Part shown: positions 15,641 through 23,054 of the stretch, piece by piece
How positions within the stretch are numbered: position 1 is the stretch's first letter
Layout of the letters: each line of letters begins with the position of its first letter
IMG/VR virus record: IMGVR_UViG_3300025113_000003
Location: 28,869 to 92,868 of that record
Reading direction: 5' to 3' (one strand)
Length of the DNA: 64,000 bases
Source: a virus
Position numbers and translations under genes: made by a program
Notes under the pieces: generated by a model
Databases searched by the model: none
The model's input: only the letters and a program-made list of their open reading frames with translations
Told to the model about the DNA's origin: nothing

Positions 15641-15918
15641 GGGGCTTTCACGGTGATACGAGGTTTGACGGTGACCTGCGGCGGTGCCACGTTGACAACG
15701 GGAGCTGGCACGTTGACCGTTACGGTGCCTTCCTTAGGCACCCATTTTGCGACCTGGGTGCATGCACCGGCGACGTAGACGTGCCCATCGCTTCGATTGG
15801 ATACCTGTGAGCGCAAGCGCAGCCGCTCACAGTCCTCCCAGTTATCGAGGTTGTCGACAACTACCATTCCACCGGCACTGGAGTTCAACACGAGTATCCA
15901 GACCAGAATCTTGATCAT
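15637..15918 (-). CDS. Small exported or membrane-anchored protein (93 aa)
   Basis: The N-terminus MIKILVWILVLNSSAGGM is a signal or anchor segment. The C-terminal third is a Val/Pro repeat (VTVNVPAPVVNVAPPQVTV), likely extended in the periplasm. The ATG at 15918 is preferred over the GTG at 15921 because AGGGAG lies 5 bp ahead. Two Cys (NWEDCERL, AGACTQ) could form a disulphide. A TGCTATAAT promoter precedes it. Confidence 0.7.
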   Translation of the reverse strand: MIKILVWILVLNSSAGGMVVVDNLDNWEDCERLRLRSQVSNRSDGHVYVAGACTQVAKWVPKEGTVTVNVPAPVVNVAPPQVTVKPRITVKAP

Positions 15919-15944
15919 CACAGCTCCCTCACCAACGCGCGCGA

Positions 15945-15950
15945 ATTATA
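15945..15950 (-). promoter_or_regulatory. Extended -10 promoter (TGCTATAAT)
   Basis: Minus-strand TGC-TATAAT is a near-perfect extended -10. It gives a leader of about 20 nt with AGGGAG before the ATG at 15918. Confidence 0.6.
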
Positions 15951-15988
15951 GCATTAGCGCACAGATAGCGCGCGCTGCTTCATGGTGT

Positions 15989-16053
15989 ATTGTAGCTTGA
16001 GTGCCCCACAAAGTACACAGGGCAACCTGAGCTGCCCTGTAACAGCTGTTACA
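15989..16053 (-). promoter_or_regulatory. Candidate promoter plus perfect 18-bp palindrome
   Basis: Minus-strand TACAAT (15989-15994) is followed by ACACCATG, the same geometry as at 60250. A perfect palindrome, CTGTAACAGCTGTTACAG, occupies about 16037-16054, with its near GTTACA arm 43 bp from the -10. A nine-codon frame starts at 15983 (MKQRALSVR, stop). The rest of 15919-16061 holds no other gene. Confidence 0.5.
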
Positions 16054-16061
16054 GGCCTGTC

Positions 16062-16796
16062 TTAGGCGGCGAGCAACGTGTGAGTGTAGGTGGTTGGTGG
16101 TGCGACCCTGGTGTTGCGCCACCTAATGGCGATCTGAATGTCAGCGATGGCCTTTTCAGTGTTTTCACCTGTAACGATGGCGTCCCATGAAGAGGTGTTC
16201 TGCCAGCGGCGCTCGTCTCCAACGATAGACAGCAACCGACGGTGGTGCTCGGTGATAGCCGTGGCCACCTTCTTCTGTGCCGAGTCAGTTGACACACCGG
16301 CGAAGGCCCCCGAATAGCGGCTGCCTGAGGAGCTTGACACCTTGTCAATTGCATGCCATGAGTCATTGAGAGTGCGGTTAAGTAGGCGCTCCAACCGAAG
16401 GCTCTCCACTGCGTGAACGTAGATCTTGAAGATGTCCCATCCATGTTCGTGGCACTTCTGCTCGTAGATGGCCAGGCCCTGCGGCTCAAGCACCACTATC
16501 GGCGCTACTGCTCCAGCCATCTTGTCAGCCATCTCCTCATGCGTGACGCCGTAGCGGGTGCCGTTGAACTCGATGAGCTCAAAGAACTGACCGAGCTGCT
16601 CAAGGTTGTGCGACTGCGACTCGTTGATGAAGTAGTAGTCGACGCCTTCCTGTTCGCCTGGGCGAGGAACCCGCGTCGTCGTGCTCACGATGCGGCTGAA
16701 GATGTTCTGCTTTACCAGCTCATTGAGCAGGTAGGACTTGCCGCTGCAGGTGGGGGCTGTGATGGTGACGAGAGTGGGGTTGGTGAACTGACTCAT
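16062..16796 (-). CDS. Guanylate-kinase-fold nucleotide kinase
   Basis: The 244-residue protein has a P-loop (TITAPTCSGKSYLL, about 8-21) and the GMP-binding segment RIVSTTTRVPRPGEQEGVDYYF, with FFELIEFNGTRYGVT following, all in the order of guanylate kinase. The lid/LID-like region LRLERLLNRTLND is present. A C-terminal extension beyond residue 200 exceeds the usual 200-210 residues. In this cluster it may phosphorylate dGMP or a modified dNMP. The start overlaps the homing-type endonuclease gene (ATGA). Confidence 0.87.
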   Translation of the reverse strand: MSQFTNPTLVTITAPTCSGKSYLLNELVKQNIFSRIVSTTTRVPRPGEQEGVDYYFINESQSHNLEQLGQFFELIEFNGTRYGVTHEEMADKMAGAVAPIVVLEPQGLAIYEQKCHEHGWDIFKIYVHAVESLRLERLLNRTLNDSWHAIDKVSSSSGSRYSGAFAGVSTDSAQKKVATAITEHHRRLLSIVGDERRWQNTSSWDAIVTGENTEKAIADIQIAIRWRNTRVAPPTTYTHTLLAA

Positions 16797-17392
16797 GGAT
16801 GTTTCCTTTTGCTTCTACCTTGATACCAATCCTCTCCAGGACTGGTGACGGTTCTTTGGTTGTTTGTTCCATTGGTCCACCACTTTGTTCCTGCTGTGGC
16901 AAGACCTGCTTTCATCTTAGTTTCTGCTGTATGATATGAAAGTCGTCCGTCAATCCATCCTTCTGGACATGAGATAAATCGCTTGCTCACTGTGCCGTTG
17001 TTGCACCAAATTAACCTGCGCTCTTTCCATTTACGACGTTGTCCTTCTGAAATATCCGGCCTAATACGTCCTTTCAATTTGGCGCTGTTTATCTTCCCAA
17101 GTCTCTGATAGAAACCGTTTTCTTGCTTCACTCGATGAGCCTCTTCAGCGCCCCTAGCACACATATCTCTAAACAGCTGCTGCTTTACTTCGTCAAAGTT
17201 CACGTAGAGACTTGCGTGAAGGAAATTTGCAGAAGCAAGATCCGCTTTCTTTCCATACGTTTCATAGAGCCGACGATGTGCAGCAATATGCTCTTCGATA
17301 GTTACGTATTCGATGTTGTCATCATCGTCTGTTCCACCTGCGTGTTTTGGAGTTTTGTGATGACGATGATAGCCTTTTATTGGTTTCTTCAT
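16793..17392 (-). CDS. HNH-type homing-like endonuclease, free-standing
   Basis: The 199-residue protein starts MKKPIKGYHRHHKTPKHAGG. HRHHKTPKH...N with EEHIAAH fits the His-rich H-N-H core seen in phage homing endonucleases. Two C-terminal repeats, WCNNGTVSKRFISCPEGWIDGR and WWTNGTNNQRTVTSPGEDWY, resemble the DNA-contacting 'NG-x-N/S...PE-W-GR' modules of such enzymes. The gene is clearly more A+T-rich than its neighbours, suggesting recent arrival. It has a perfect T4 late promoter (TATAAATA) of its own. Confidence 0.8.
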   Translation of the reverse strand: MKKPIKGYHRHHKTPKHAGGTDDDDNIEYVTIEEHIAAHRRLYETYGKKADLASANFLHASLYVNFDEVKQQLFRDMCARGAEEAHRVKQENGFYQRLGKINSAKLKGRIRPDISEGQRRKWKERRLIWCNNGTVSKRFISCPEGWIDGRLSYHTAETKMKAGLATAGTKWWTNGTNNQRTVTSPGEDWYQGRSKRKHP

Positions 17393-17410
17393 AGCCCACC
17401 TCTTGCGGGC

Positions 17411-17418
17411 TATTTATA
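17411..17418 (-). promoter_or_regulatory. Perfect T4-type late promoter (TATAAATA)
   Basis: The minus strand reads TATAAATA, identical to the T4 late consensus, 19 bp ahead of the endonuclease ATG at 17392. Confidence 0.75.
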
Positions 17419-17421
17419 TGT

Positions 17422-18678
17422 CTATGTTGACACACTCTTCAGGTTAAGCCAATCACGGGCTATTTTCAATGATTGAGCAATAACAATCCACATATCGAGA
17501 TATTGATAGGTGCCGCAGCGGCCGATGAAGGTGACATGGTGCAGCGCCTCGGCCTTCTCCTTGTAGCGCTGGTAGAGCGCGCGGTGCGGGCAGTCAGGTA
17601 GGGACGTCTTGACTGGGTAGTACCGCTCCAGGTCGTTGTCCTTGTAGTCGCACGGCTCCTCGACCGTTAGCGTCGTCCAGTAGGGGTTGTCGCCGTGCAC
17701 CGGCAGGTTCTTCCACTCGGTGACGCGCGTGTGCGGCCCGTCATGCGTGAAGTTAACGACTGGGGCTCCCTGAAAGGTAGGGACCGGCAGTGAGAAGGTG
17801 TGCATCTTGATGGACCGCCAGGGTAGCTCGCCAAGCTCGCAGTTGAAGTAGGTGTCGATCGGCTCAGAGGTGAAGACGTGATCAAACACCCGGTCCTTGA
17901 TGCCGCACCGCGCGCACAGCCAGGCCTCGATGTCGGCTCCTGGCTGAACCAGCAGCTGACGAGAGAGCTCCAACCGTACAGTGATGTTCGGGTGATCCAG
18001 AATTCGACTGACCATCGCCGTGTAGCCGTCCTTAGGCAGGTACTGGTGCTTGTCCTTCGGAAAGTAGTGCCAGCTGCCGCTCTCAACGTTCGTCGGGATA
18101 CGCGCAGCTACCGAGGCAGGTAGCTCCTCGAGCTCAAGGCCCCACATCTTCTTGGTATAGGGCGCGAAGAGGAGGTCACAGAGCTCCTTGCCAACGGAGT
18201 TCTCGACGTGTTGACGGGAGTTGGTGACCGGGTCGTGGTGAGTGACCAGAGTTTCAAGGAAGGCGGAATGGGCGCCCCGCCGAGCGCCAAAGCCACCGAT
18301 GTCGTTGTGCCGCTCAGCGTACCACTGGGGGTGATCTTCTAACCACTCCTCGAACTGAATGTCCAGCACCTCCTCTACGGTGTCGTGGTTGATAGGCAGC
18401 GGAACGGTGATGCCATCCTTGAGCAGCGCCAGCACCCAGTGGTGATACGGTTCCCACTCGGTGAATCGAGACGCCCACTCTTGGACATCGTCGTTGGAGG
18501 TGTGCCAGAGGTGCGGTCCGTAGCGGTGTACCCGGATACCGTGCTCATTGACGTAGTCAAAGGCGTTACCAGCCACGTGGTCCCGCCTGTCGATGACCAG
18601 CACCGTGTGACCCGCCTCAGCAAGCTCGCGTGCCACAGTTGCACCGGCGAAGCCGGCACCTACCACAAGTACCTTCAT
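17422..18678 (-). CDS. glf: UDP-galactopyranose mutase
   Basis: The 418-residue flavoenzyme interconverts UDP-galactopyranose and UDP-galactofuranose. Signatures: FAD dinucleotide-binding GAGFAGATVARELAEAGH (residues 7-24), VIDRRDHVAGNAFDYVNEHG, YGPHLWHTSN, YTKKMWG and the C-terminal EPCDYKDNDLERYYPVK. The ATG at 18678 overlaps the TGA of the preceding gene and gives exactly the family N-terminus (MKVLVVGAGFAGA). In this cluster it follows a UDP-sugar 4-epimerase and a glycosyltransferase, so it may supply UDP-galactofuranose for DNA or another acceptor. Confidence 0.95.
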   Translation of the reverse strand: MKVLVVGAGFAGATVARELAEAGHTVLVIDRRDHVAGNAFDYVNEHGIRVHRYGPHLWHTSNDDVQEWASRFTEWEPYHHWVLALLKDGITVPLPINHDTVEEVLDIQFEEWLEDHPQWYAERHNDIGGFGARRGAHSAFLETLVTHHDPVTNSRQHVENSVGKELCDLLFAPYTKKMWGLELEELPASVAARIPTNVESGSWHYFPKDKHQYLPKDGYTAMVSRILDHPNITVRLELSRQLLVQPGADIEAWLCARCGIKDRVFDHVFTSEPIDTYFNCELGELPWRSIKMHTFSLPVPTFQGAPVVNFTHDGPHTRVTEWKNLPVHGDNPYWTTLTVEEPCDYKDNDLERYYPVKTSLPDCPHRALYQRYKEKAEALHHVTFIGRCGTYQYLDMWIVIAQSLKIARDWLNLKSVST

Positions 18679-18986
18679 TCTTCTTCTCCGCAGAGCTTCA
18701 CTATGGTCATTGTATCTGCTACGTACCACAGACCGCCCTGACTTGCAGGTCGAGCGTGCCTGGTGTAGCCGTCAAACCTGACTCGAGCCCAGACCCGCCC
18801 CTTCTTACTGAGATGCGGTGCTAGCTTTCGGGCGCAGATGTGCCAGCCAGGTCGAAAGGCGTAGCCCTTCGTGGGGTGGCTCTCCGCCTGGTAGGTCTCA
18901 CCGACCTCTAGCCGCTGGGATCGGTTGATGAAGAGAGGCCCCAGCGACCCGTCCCGGCGACGCCGGAGCAGCTTGTAGCCGAACAC
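18675..18986 (-). CDS. Conserved-type small protein of unknown function (103 aa)
   Basis: The 103-residue protein starts MFGYKLLRRRRDGSLGPLFI and contains KGYAFRPGWHICARKLAPHL and GRVWARVRFDGY. From memory this pattern occurs in short bacterial and phage hypothetical proteins; no function is known. It overlaps the mutase gene (ATGA), with no gap to the gene upstream. Confidence 0.75.
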   Translation of the reverse strand: MFGYKLLRRRRDGSLGPLFINRSQRLEVGETYQAESHPTKGYAFRPGWHICARKLAPHLSKKGRVWARVRFDGYTRHARPASQGGLWYVADTMTIVKLCGEEE

Positions 18987-19223
18987 TCAGATATCCTCGA
19001 CCGCGTGCTCGATCTCCGCCTCGGTCAGCGGCACCCCCAGCGCCGCCTGCAGCGCCGTGCAGACCATTCGGGCGGTGGCCAGCTCCCCGTGCTCGAGCAG
19101 GTAGTCATCGACGACGTTGAGGTCGAAGTTGATGTAGGCCTTGCCGGTGTCGTGCTCGAAGAAGCCGAGCGTACGGACGCCGTCCTCGTCGTTGTAGACC
19201 TCTTTGTAGAACCGGTAGCTCAT
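18987..19223 (-). CDS. Unknown small protein (78 aa)
   Basis: It encodes 78 residues starting MSYRFYKEVYNDEDGVRTLG. A short beta part (FFEHDTGKAYINFDLNVVD) precedes helices. The ATG overlaps the glycosyltransferase stop (ATGA). No family recognised. Confidence 0.7.
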   Translation of the reverse strand: MSYRFYKEVYNDEDGVRTLGFFEHDTGKAYINFDLNVVDDYLLEHGELATARMVCTALQAALGVPLTEAEIEHAVEDI

Positions 19224-20470
19224 TTTGATGCCTCCAGGACGAGTTGAAGCTCAGCGCGCTGTACAGATCTATCTAGTGGGTGGAGCTCGTATAGGCAGAA
19301 TCGCTGCGTTGCAGCGATCTCCTTCAGCTCCGGGTCAGTCGCCACTGTCAGGTCGGTAGCCTTCAGGCCAAAGAACGGGTAGTCGACTCCATAGTAGACC
19401 CGCAGCTCCTTGTCGTCACCAATGAGGATTGACCCCGCGTCGGCGCACTGCAGCGGTCGGGCCCGCCACCAGCCTGAACCGGCATGCTCGTAGCCCGGCA
19501 TCAGGCAACCCCAGTCACGGGTAATGGTGATCACCATGTCGTCCTCAGTCAGGCGCTTCTGGCTCTCGGCCTTTGAGCCGTAGAGGTCCACTGGCCAGGT
19601 GCCGATGAAGCCCTGCTCATCGTCCTTCGGGTTGCTCGTGTAGCCCTGCTTCTTCAACCACTTTTGGGTCTTCGACTGGACAAGGCTGGCGAAGTTGAAG
19701 CGGCGCTCCTTTTCAGGACGCGGGGACTGGGTGACGCTGAGAAGACTTGCCTTGAACGTCGGGTCCTCGGCGCCTTCATGACCTTCGTCGTTCCACATGC
19801 GGTTGCGGTGATACGGGTTCGGATTGTAGACAAAGAGGCGGCTGCGTGGGTAGCTGATCTTGTCGAACAGCAGGTGCGGGCCGTAGGCCTCGTTGTCGCC
19901 GAGGTGCTCAGTACGGAAGGCGCTGATGAGCATGCGGTTCTTCATCGTCGTGATCGTCTTGATGGCGGCCATGTAGGCGTTGATATGCGGTACCTGCTCC
20001 TCGTACGTCGTCTTGTTCACGTCCAGAATGAACTGCGCTAGCAGCTCCTTCGCGTCTGCGCACTTGGCCACACCTTTGAAGAGGTCAGGTACCTGCCAGT
20101 CGTCGAAGGCCAGGATGCAGTTGGGTCGATCAGCGATGGCCCACAGCCCGTTGAAGACGGTCGTGGCCACCAGCTGCCGCGGTCCGGCGATGAAGACGAT
20201 CACCTCGTCGTAGCCGCTGAGGTCCTCGCCAATGGTCACCTTGCGCTGCTCAACCTCGTAGCCCATGTCGGTCAGGCAGTTGAAGAGCGAGTAGTGCGAC
20301 GGCACCACCTTCAGCTGCTGGCGCAGGTAGAACTTGCGGGTGCACTGGTTGGCGTTGAAGCCGGTGATGAGGATCTTTGGCTTGGTCATGATCAGCTCCT
20401 GGGCTCGTTCTTCAATTGCGGTGCGTCGCCCTTCAGGCAGCGCGTCAAGGACGTCGGTCAGCGTTCTCAT
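19220..20470 (-). CDS. Putative GT-B-fold glycosyltransferase
   Basis: The frame gives 416 residues from the ATG at 20470 (ATGA overlap) or 389 from the ATG at 20389, which has a strong AGGAG. After that second start the protein begins PKILITGFNANQCTRKFYLRQQ, a Rossmann-type first domain (SGYDEVIVFIAGPRQLVATT). The second domain carries DWGCLMPGYEHAGSGWWRAR and PLQCADAGSILIGD, typical of the nucleotide-sugar site of GT-B enzymes. Its position between a UDP-sugar epimerase and a UDP-galactopyranose mutase supports transfer of a galactose-type sugar. The first 28 residues resemble the N-terminal helix of HigA-type antitoxins (TLTDVLDALPEGRRTAIEER). Confidence 0.75.
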   Translation of the reverse strand: MRTLTDVLDALPEGRRTAIEERAQELIMTKPKILITGFNANQCTRKFYLRQQLKVVPSHYSLFNCLTDMGYEVEQRKVTIGEDLSGYDEVIVFIAGPRQLVATTVFNGLWAIADRPNCILAFDDWQVPDLFKGVAKCADAKELLAQFILDVNKTTYEEQVPHINAYMAAIKTITTMKNRMLISAFRTEHLGDNEAYGPHLLFDKISYPRSRLFVYNPNPYHRNRMWNDEGHEGAEDPTFKASLLSVTQSPRPEKERRFNFASLVQSKTQKWLKKQGYTSNPKDDEQGFIGTWPVDLYGSKAESQKRLTEDDMVITITRDWGCLMPGYEHAGSGWWRARPLQCADAGSILIGDDKELRVYYGVDYPFFGLKATDLTVATDPELKEIAATQRFCLYELHPLDRSVQRAELQLVLEASK

Positions 20471-21354
20471 ACGTTACGGAAAGCTGAGAGGCACATGTCA
20501 GAGAGGGTACGGGTGATGGCGGCGTGGGGGTACAGGGACCTCGCATGGCAGATCATGATGTCGTCATCACCAGCGCGCCGGTCAGTGATGACGACCGGGA
20601 AGCTGGTGTTGGTCACGTGCTTCATCTCGTGGATGACCTCCAGCACGCTGTAGCCCATGCCGGTGCCTAGGCATTCAAATGGCGTGTTGACTGGCCCGAC
20701 CTCAACGGCGTTGGCGATGGAGGCGGCGATGTCCTGCACGTGGACGTAGTCACGAACGGCGGTACCGTCCTTGGTCGCGTAGTCGGTACCGAAGACCTTG
20801 ACATCTCCGCGCTTACCACGCGCCGCCTCAGCGCAGATGCGAATGAGGTGCGTCGGCTGCCCTGTTGGTCGAATGCCAGGCGCCAGCCCTGACACGTTGT
20901 AGAAGCGGAAGATGGTGTGCCCGTCAAACCAGCGGGGCGTTGCCGCCGCCACGTCGGTGATGTAGCTCTCGCAGGCCACCTTGGTGCGCGCGTAGGGTGA
21001 CGTGGGGTTGAAGGCGGTACCAGTCGAGGCGAAGATGAGGTGCGGTGTCCGCAGCTGCTCCAGCTCCATGAGCGAGGTCAGGTTGTTGTGCCAGTAGGTG
21101 TGTGGTTCCCGCGTGCTCAGCTCCACTGAGATAAACGCCGCGAGGTGCACGATGGCGTCGTACTCGCTGCACAGCTCACCAAGCCCGCTCTGCACCGCGC
21201 GGTTAAGCAGCCGTCCCACGCGCTGGTGCACGAAGTCAAAGTTGACGTGGTCGCTTGAACCGTCGACCACGTCGACGCTGTGCCCACGGTTGACCAGCTC
21301 ATCCACCACGTGCGCGCCGATGTAGCCCAGTCCACCTGTAACCAGTACCTTCAT
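20467..21354 (-). CDS. galE: NAD-dependent UDP-sugar epimerase (GalE-like)
   Basis: This 295-residue extended SDR enzyme has the NAD-binding VTGGLGYIGAHVVDELVNRGH (residues 4-24), VHLAAFISVELS, the catalytic pattern SPYARTKVACESY (Tyr-x3-Lys) preceded by FASTGTAFNP, and DYVHVQDIA. This is the GalE/UDP-glucose 4-epimerase motif set. It would make UDP-galactose (or another C4 epimer), the substrate of the mutase two genes downstream. It starts the sugar operon, with promoter TAGAAT at 21402 and AAGGAG before the ATG. Confidence 0.92.
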   Translation of the reverse strand: MKVLVTGGLGYIGAHVVDELVNRGHSVDVVDGSSDHVNFDFVHQRVGRLLNRAVQSGLGELCSEYDAIVHLAAFISVELSTREPHTYWHNNLTSLMELEQLRTPHLIFASTGTAFNPTSPYARTKVACESYITDVAAATPRWFDGHTIFRFYNVSGLAPGIRPTGQPTHLIRICAEAARGKRGDVKVFGTDYATKDGTAVRDYVHVQDIAASIANAVEVGPVNTPFECLGTGMGYSVLEVIHEMKHVTNTSFPVVITDRRAGDDDIMICHARSLYPHAAITRTLSDMCLSAFRNV

Positions 21355-21401
21355 GTCATCTCCTTAGAGCCCAAACCCGGGCCCGCGCACCTACTTATCG
21401 C

Positions 21402-21407
21402 ATTCTA
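21402..21407 (-). promoter_or_regulatory. -10 element of the sugar operon (TTAGAATG)
   Basis: The minus-strand TAGAAT lies about 48 bp ahead of the epimerase ATG. The leader contains a GC-rich GGGCCCGGG run and an AAGGAG ribosome site. Confidence 0.4.
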
Positions 21408-21437
21408 AGCGAAAACCAATCTGACTGAGGCACCATT

Positions 21438-21953
21438 TTATAGGTCGAGCGCCAGCTGCAGTACTCCCATTAGCTGGTATGGTTCCTTCGCGTGAAAGCG
21501 CTTGTGTGCCTGTGGGTGGTAGACAGTGGAAACAGGAGCGTACTCGCTGAAGTTCCTGCTGAACCACTTGTTCGCATTACCACCGAGACAGACCACCAGC
21601 ACTCCAGGATTGGCGTTCAGCTGAAGCTCCACCAGCTTGGGATCCAGCGCAGTGCCATCCGCCAGCTTTGTGTTGAACCACAGCAGCACCGTCTCAGGTA
21701 TGTGGTGCTCCACCAGCAGCTTGTTCAGCCACAGGCTGCTGTTCTTCGTGCTGTAGAACGGCGTGTGGTGATAGCCAGGGGTGTTGGGCCGACCTGGCCC
21801 AGGCGTGTCCCCTAGCAGGATGACCTCAGTTGACCGCTTTACGCCCTTCATCGCCTCGATGTAGCGCTTACGCCGGTGCTGCAGGCGCTTCGAGATGCCG
21901 GTCTGGATCTCACGGTCAAGCTTGTCAAAGGCAGCACCAAACAGCGAGGCCAT
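21438..21953 (-). CDS. Uracil-DNA-glycosylase-superfamily-like protein
   Basis: The 171-residue protein has the superfamily pattern VILLGDTPGPGRPNTPGYHH with TPFYSTKNSSLWLNKLL (motif 1 region), then VLVVCLGGNANKWFSRN and a final VYHPQAHKRF, matching the G-x-A... and H-P-S-type motif of UDG families. The catalytic residues are not certain. In a hydroxymethylcytosine phage it could act on bases of host or damaged phage DNA. The ATG overlaps the upstream TGA. Confidence 0.6.
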   Translation of the reverse strand: MASLFGAAFDKLDREIQTGISKRLQHRRKRYIEAMKGVKRSTEVILLGDTPGPGRPNTPGYHHTPFYSTKNSSLWLNKLLVEHHIPETVLLWFNTKLADGTALDPKLVELQLNANPGVLVVCLGGNANKWFSRNFSEYAPVSTVYHPQAHKRFHAKEPYQLMGVLQLALDL

Positions 21954-22171
21954 CAGAGCCGCCCCACCTCATCGGCGACCGATTGGTCAGCCTGGATGAA
22001 GGCGATCTTTTCACGCATCTCGTCATCGCTGTAGATGTACATGAACTTGTCCTGCTTCAGCTGCCGCTTGGGGTCAGCGTGATCGTAGATGAAGGTGATG
22101 TAGCCCTGCTCCTTCGCCGCATGCATCCGCAGCGCCGTGTCATCATGAGTGGAGATGATGACTACCTTCAC
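21953..22171 (-). CDS. Unknown small protein (72 aa), GTG start
   Basis: GTG at 22171 overlaps the kinase stop (GTGA). The product starts (V)KVVIISTHDDTALRMHAAKE, a short alpha/beta protein that could resemble one half of a receiver-like or Rossmann fold (ITFIYDHADPKRQLKQDKFM). No family recognised. Confidence 0.65.
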   Translation of the reverse strand: MKVVIISTHDDTALRMHAAKEQGYITFIYDHADPKRQLKQDKFMYIYSDDEMREKIAFIQADQSVADEVGRL

Positions 22172-22743
22172 TCGAGCGCTTCAGCGAGGACCCAGTCCCT
22201 GGGCTTGAAGCCACCAAGCGCGGGGTCCGTGACGCAGATGATCCGTTTGTCGCGGATGATGGAGCGCCTGAATGCAGCTAGAAAGCGGTTCTGCTCCTCT
22301 TCGCGCTGCTGCAGCTCGCCTAGACTCTGCCCGTCGTCGACGAAGTGGCTAGAGACATGGAAGTCCTCAGTCAGCAGGATGAGCCGTATGTCGGCTGCGT
22401 CAAGGTGGTGCCGTTCTTCGAAGTCAAAGACGTACTCACCGCTGTACGCACGGTACATGGGCGCGTACACCATCTCACCTAGGTGCCAGCGATCAAAGAT
22501 GAGACGGGCACCCGAGCGCGCCATGATCATCGAGTTGCGGAAGCCCTCCTGCTGGTAGTGGTAGGCAGCTAGACTACCAGGCGGCACCCCTTCGATCGGC
22601 GAGGTACCAGCGTAGGCATCTAGCTTCTTCGGCTTGGAGAAGTGGATGACCTGGTAGTAGCCAAGGCGATTGATGATGCCCTCGATGAGGGTGCTCTTAC
22701 CGAGGCGGTCGATTCCCTCGATGGCGTAGACGGCGTGGGCCAT
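22168..22743 (-). CDS. Thymidylate-kinase-like deoxynucleoside monophosphate kinase
   Basis: It encodes 191 residues. The P-loop AIEGIDRLGKSTLIEGI (residues 7-23) matches the TMK EG-D-x-x-GKST motif, and LIFDRWHLGEMVYAP matches the DR[YW] base-binding element. A lid is suggested by EERHHLDAADIR. In a phage with a dCMP hydroxymethylase this enzyme could phosphorylate dTMP and/or hydroxymethyl-dCMP, the job of gp1 in T4. Two bases separate it from the upstream gene. Confidence 0.85.
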   Translation of the reverse strand: MAHAVYAIEGIDRLGKSTLIEGIINRLGYYQVIHFSKPKKLDAYAGTSPIEGVPPGSLAAYHYQQEGFRNSMIMARSGARLIFDRWHLGEMVYAPMYRAYSGEYVFDFEERHHLDAADIRLILLTEDFHVSSHFVDDGQSLGELQQREEEQNRFLAAFRRSIIRDKRIICVTDPALGGFKPRDWVLAEALE

Positions 22744-22745
22744 GC

Positions 22746-23054
22746 TTAGACCTCGATCGTGATGTAGTGATCGCCAGGGGTGCTCTTGAAGACAATCATG
22801 CCACGATCATCCTCAACAGTTACGTGCGGATCAACGGTGTCGTAGGCATCACCTAAGAAGTCAGAGCCGTACACATCTTCGATCTGCGTAATGATCTCGA
22901 AGGCGGCGTTGGCGTATGTGCCCTTCCCGAGGCGGCAGGAAGATACCAGGGCGGCGATCAGCTCAAGCTGCTCATCGGTAAGATTGAGCTGGCTTCCACC
23001 AGTACCGATGATCACTGTGTCGCTGTCCTCATCAGGGCGTGATTGGATCTTCAT
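22746..23054 (-). CDS. Unknown acidic protein (102 aa)
   Basis: The 102-residue protein starts MKIQSRPDEDSDTVIIGTGG. A predicted helix (LTDEQLELIAALVSSCRL) is followed by an acidic beta-rich region (GSDFLGDAYDTVDPHVTVED). No family recognised. It overlaps the AAA ATPase stop codon and is in the helicase/ATPase operon. Confidence 0.7.
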   Translation of the reverse strand: MKIQSRPDEDSDTVIIGTGGSQLNLTDEQLELIAALVSSCRLGKGTYANAAFEIITQIEDVYGSDFLGDAYDTVDPHVTVEDDRGMIVFKSTPGDHYITIEV

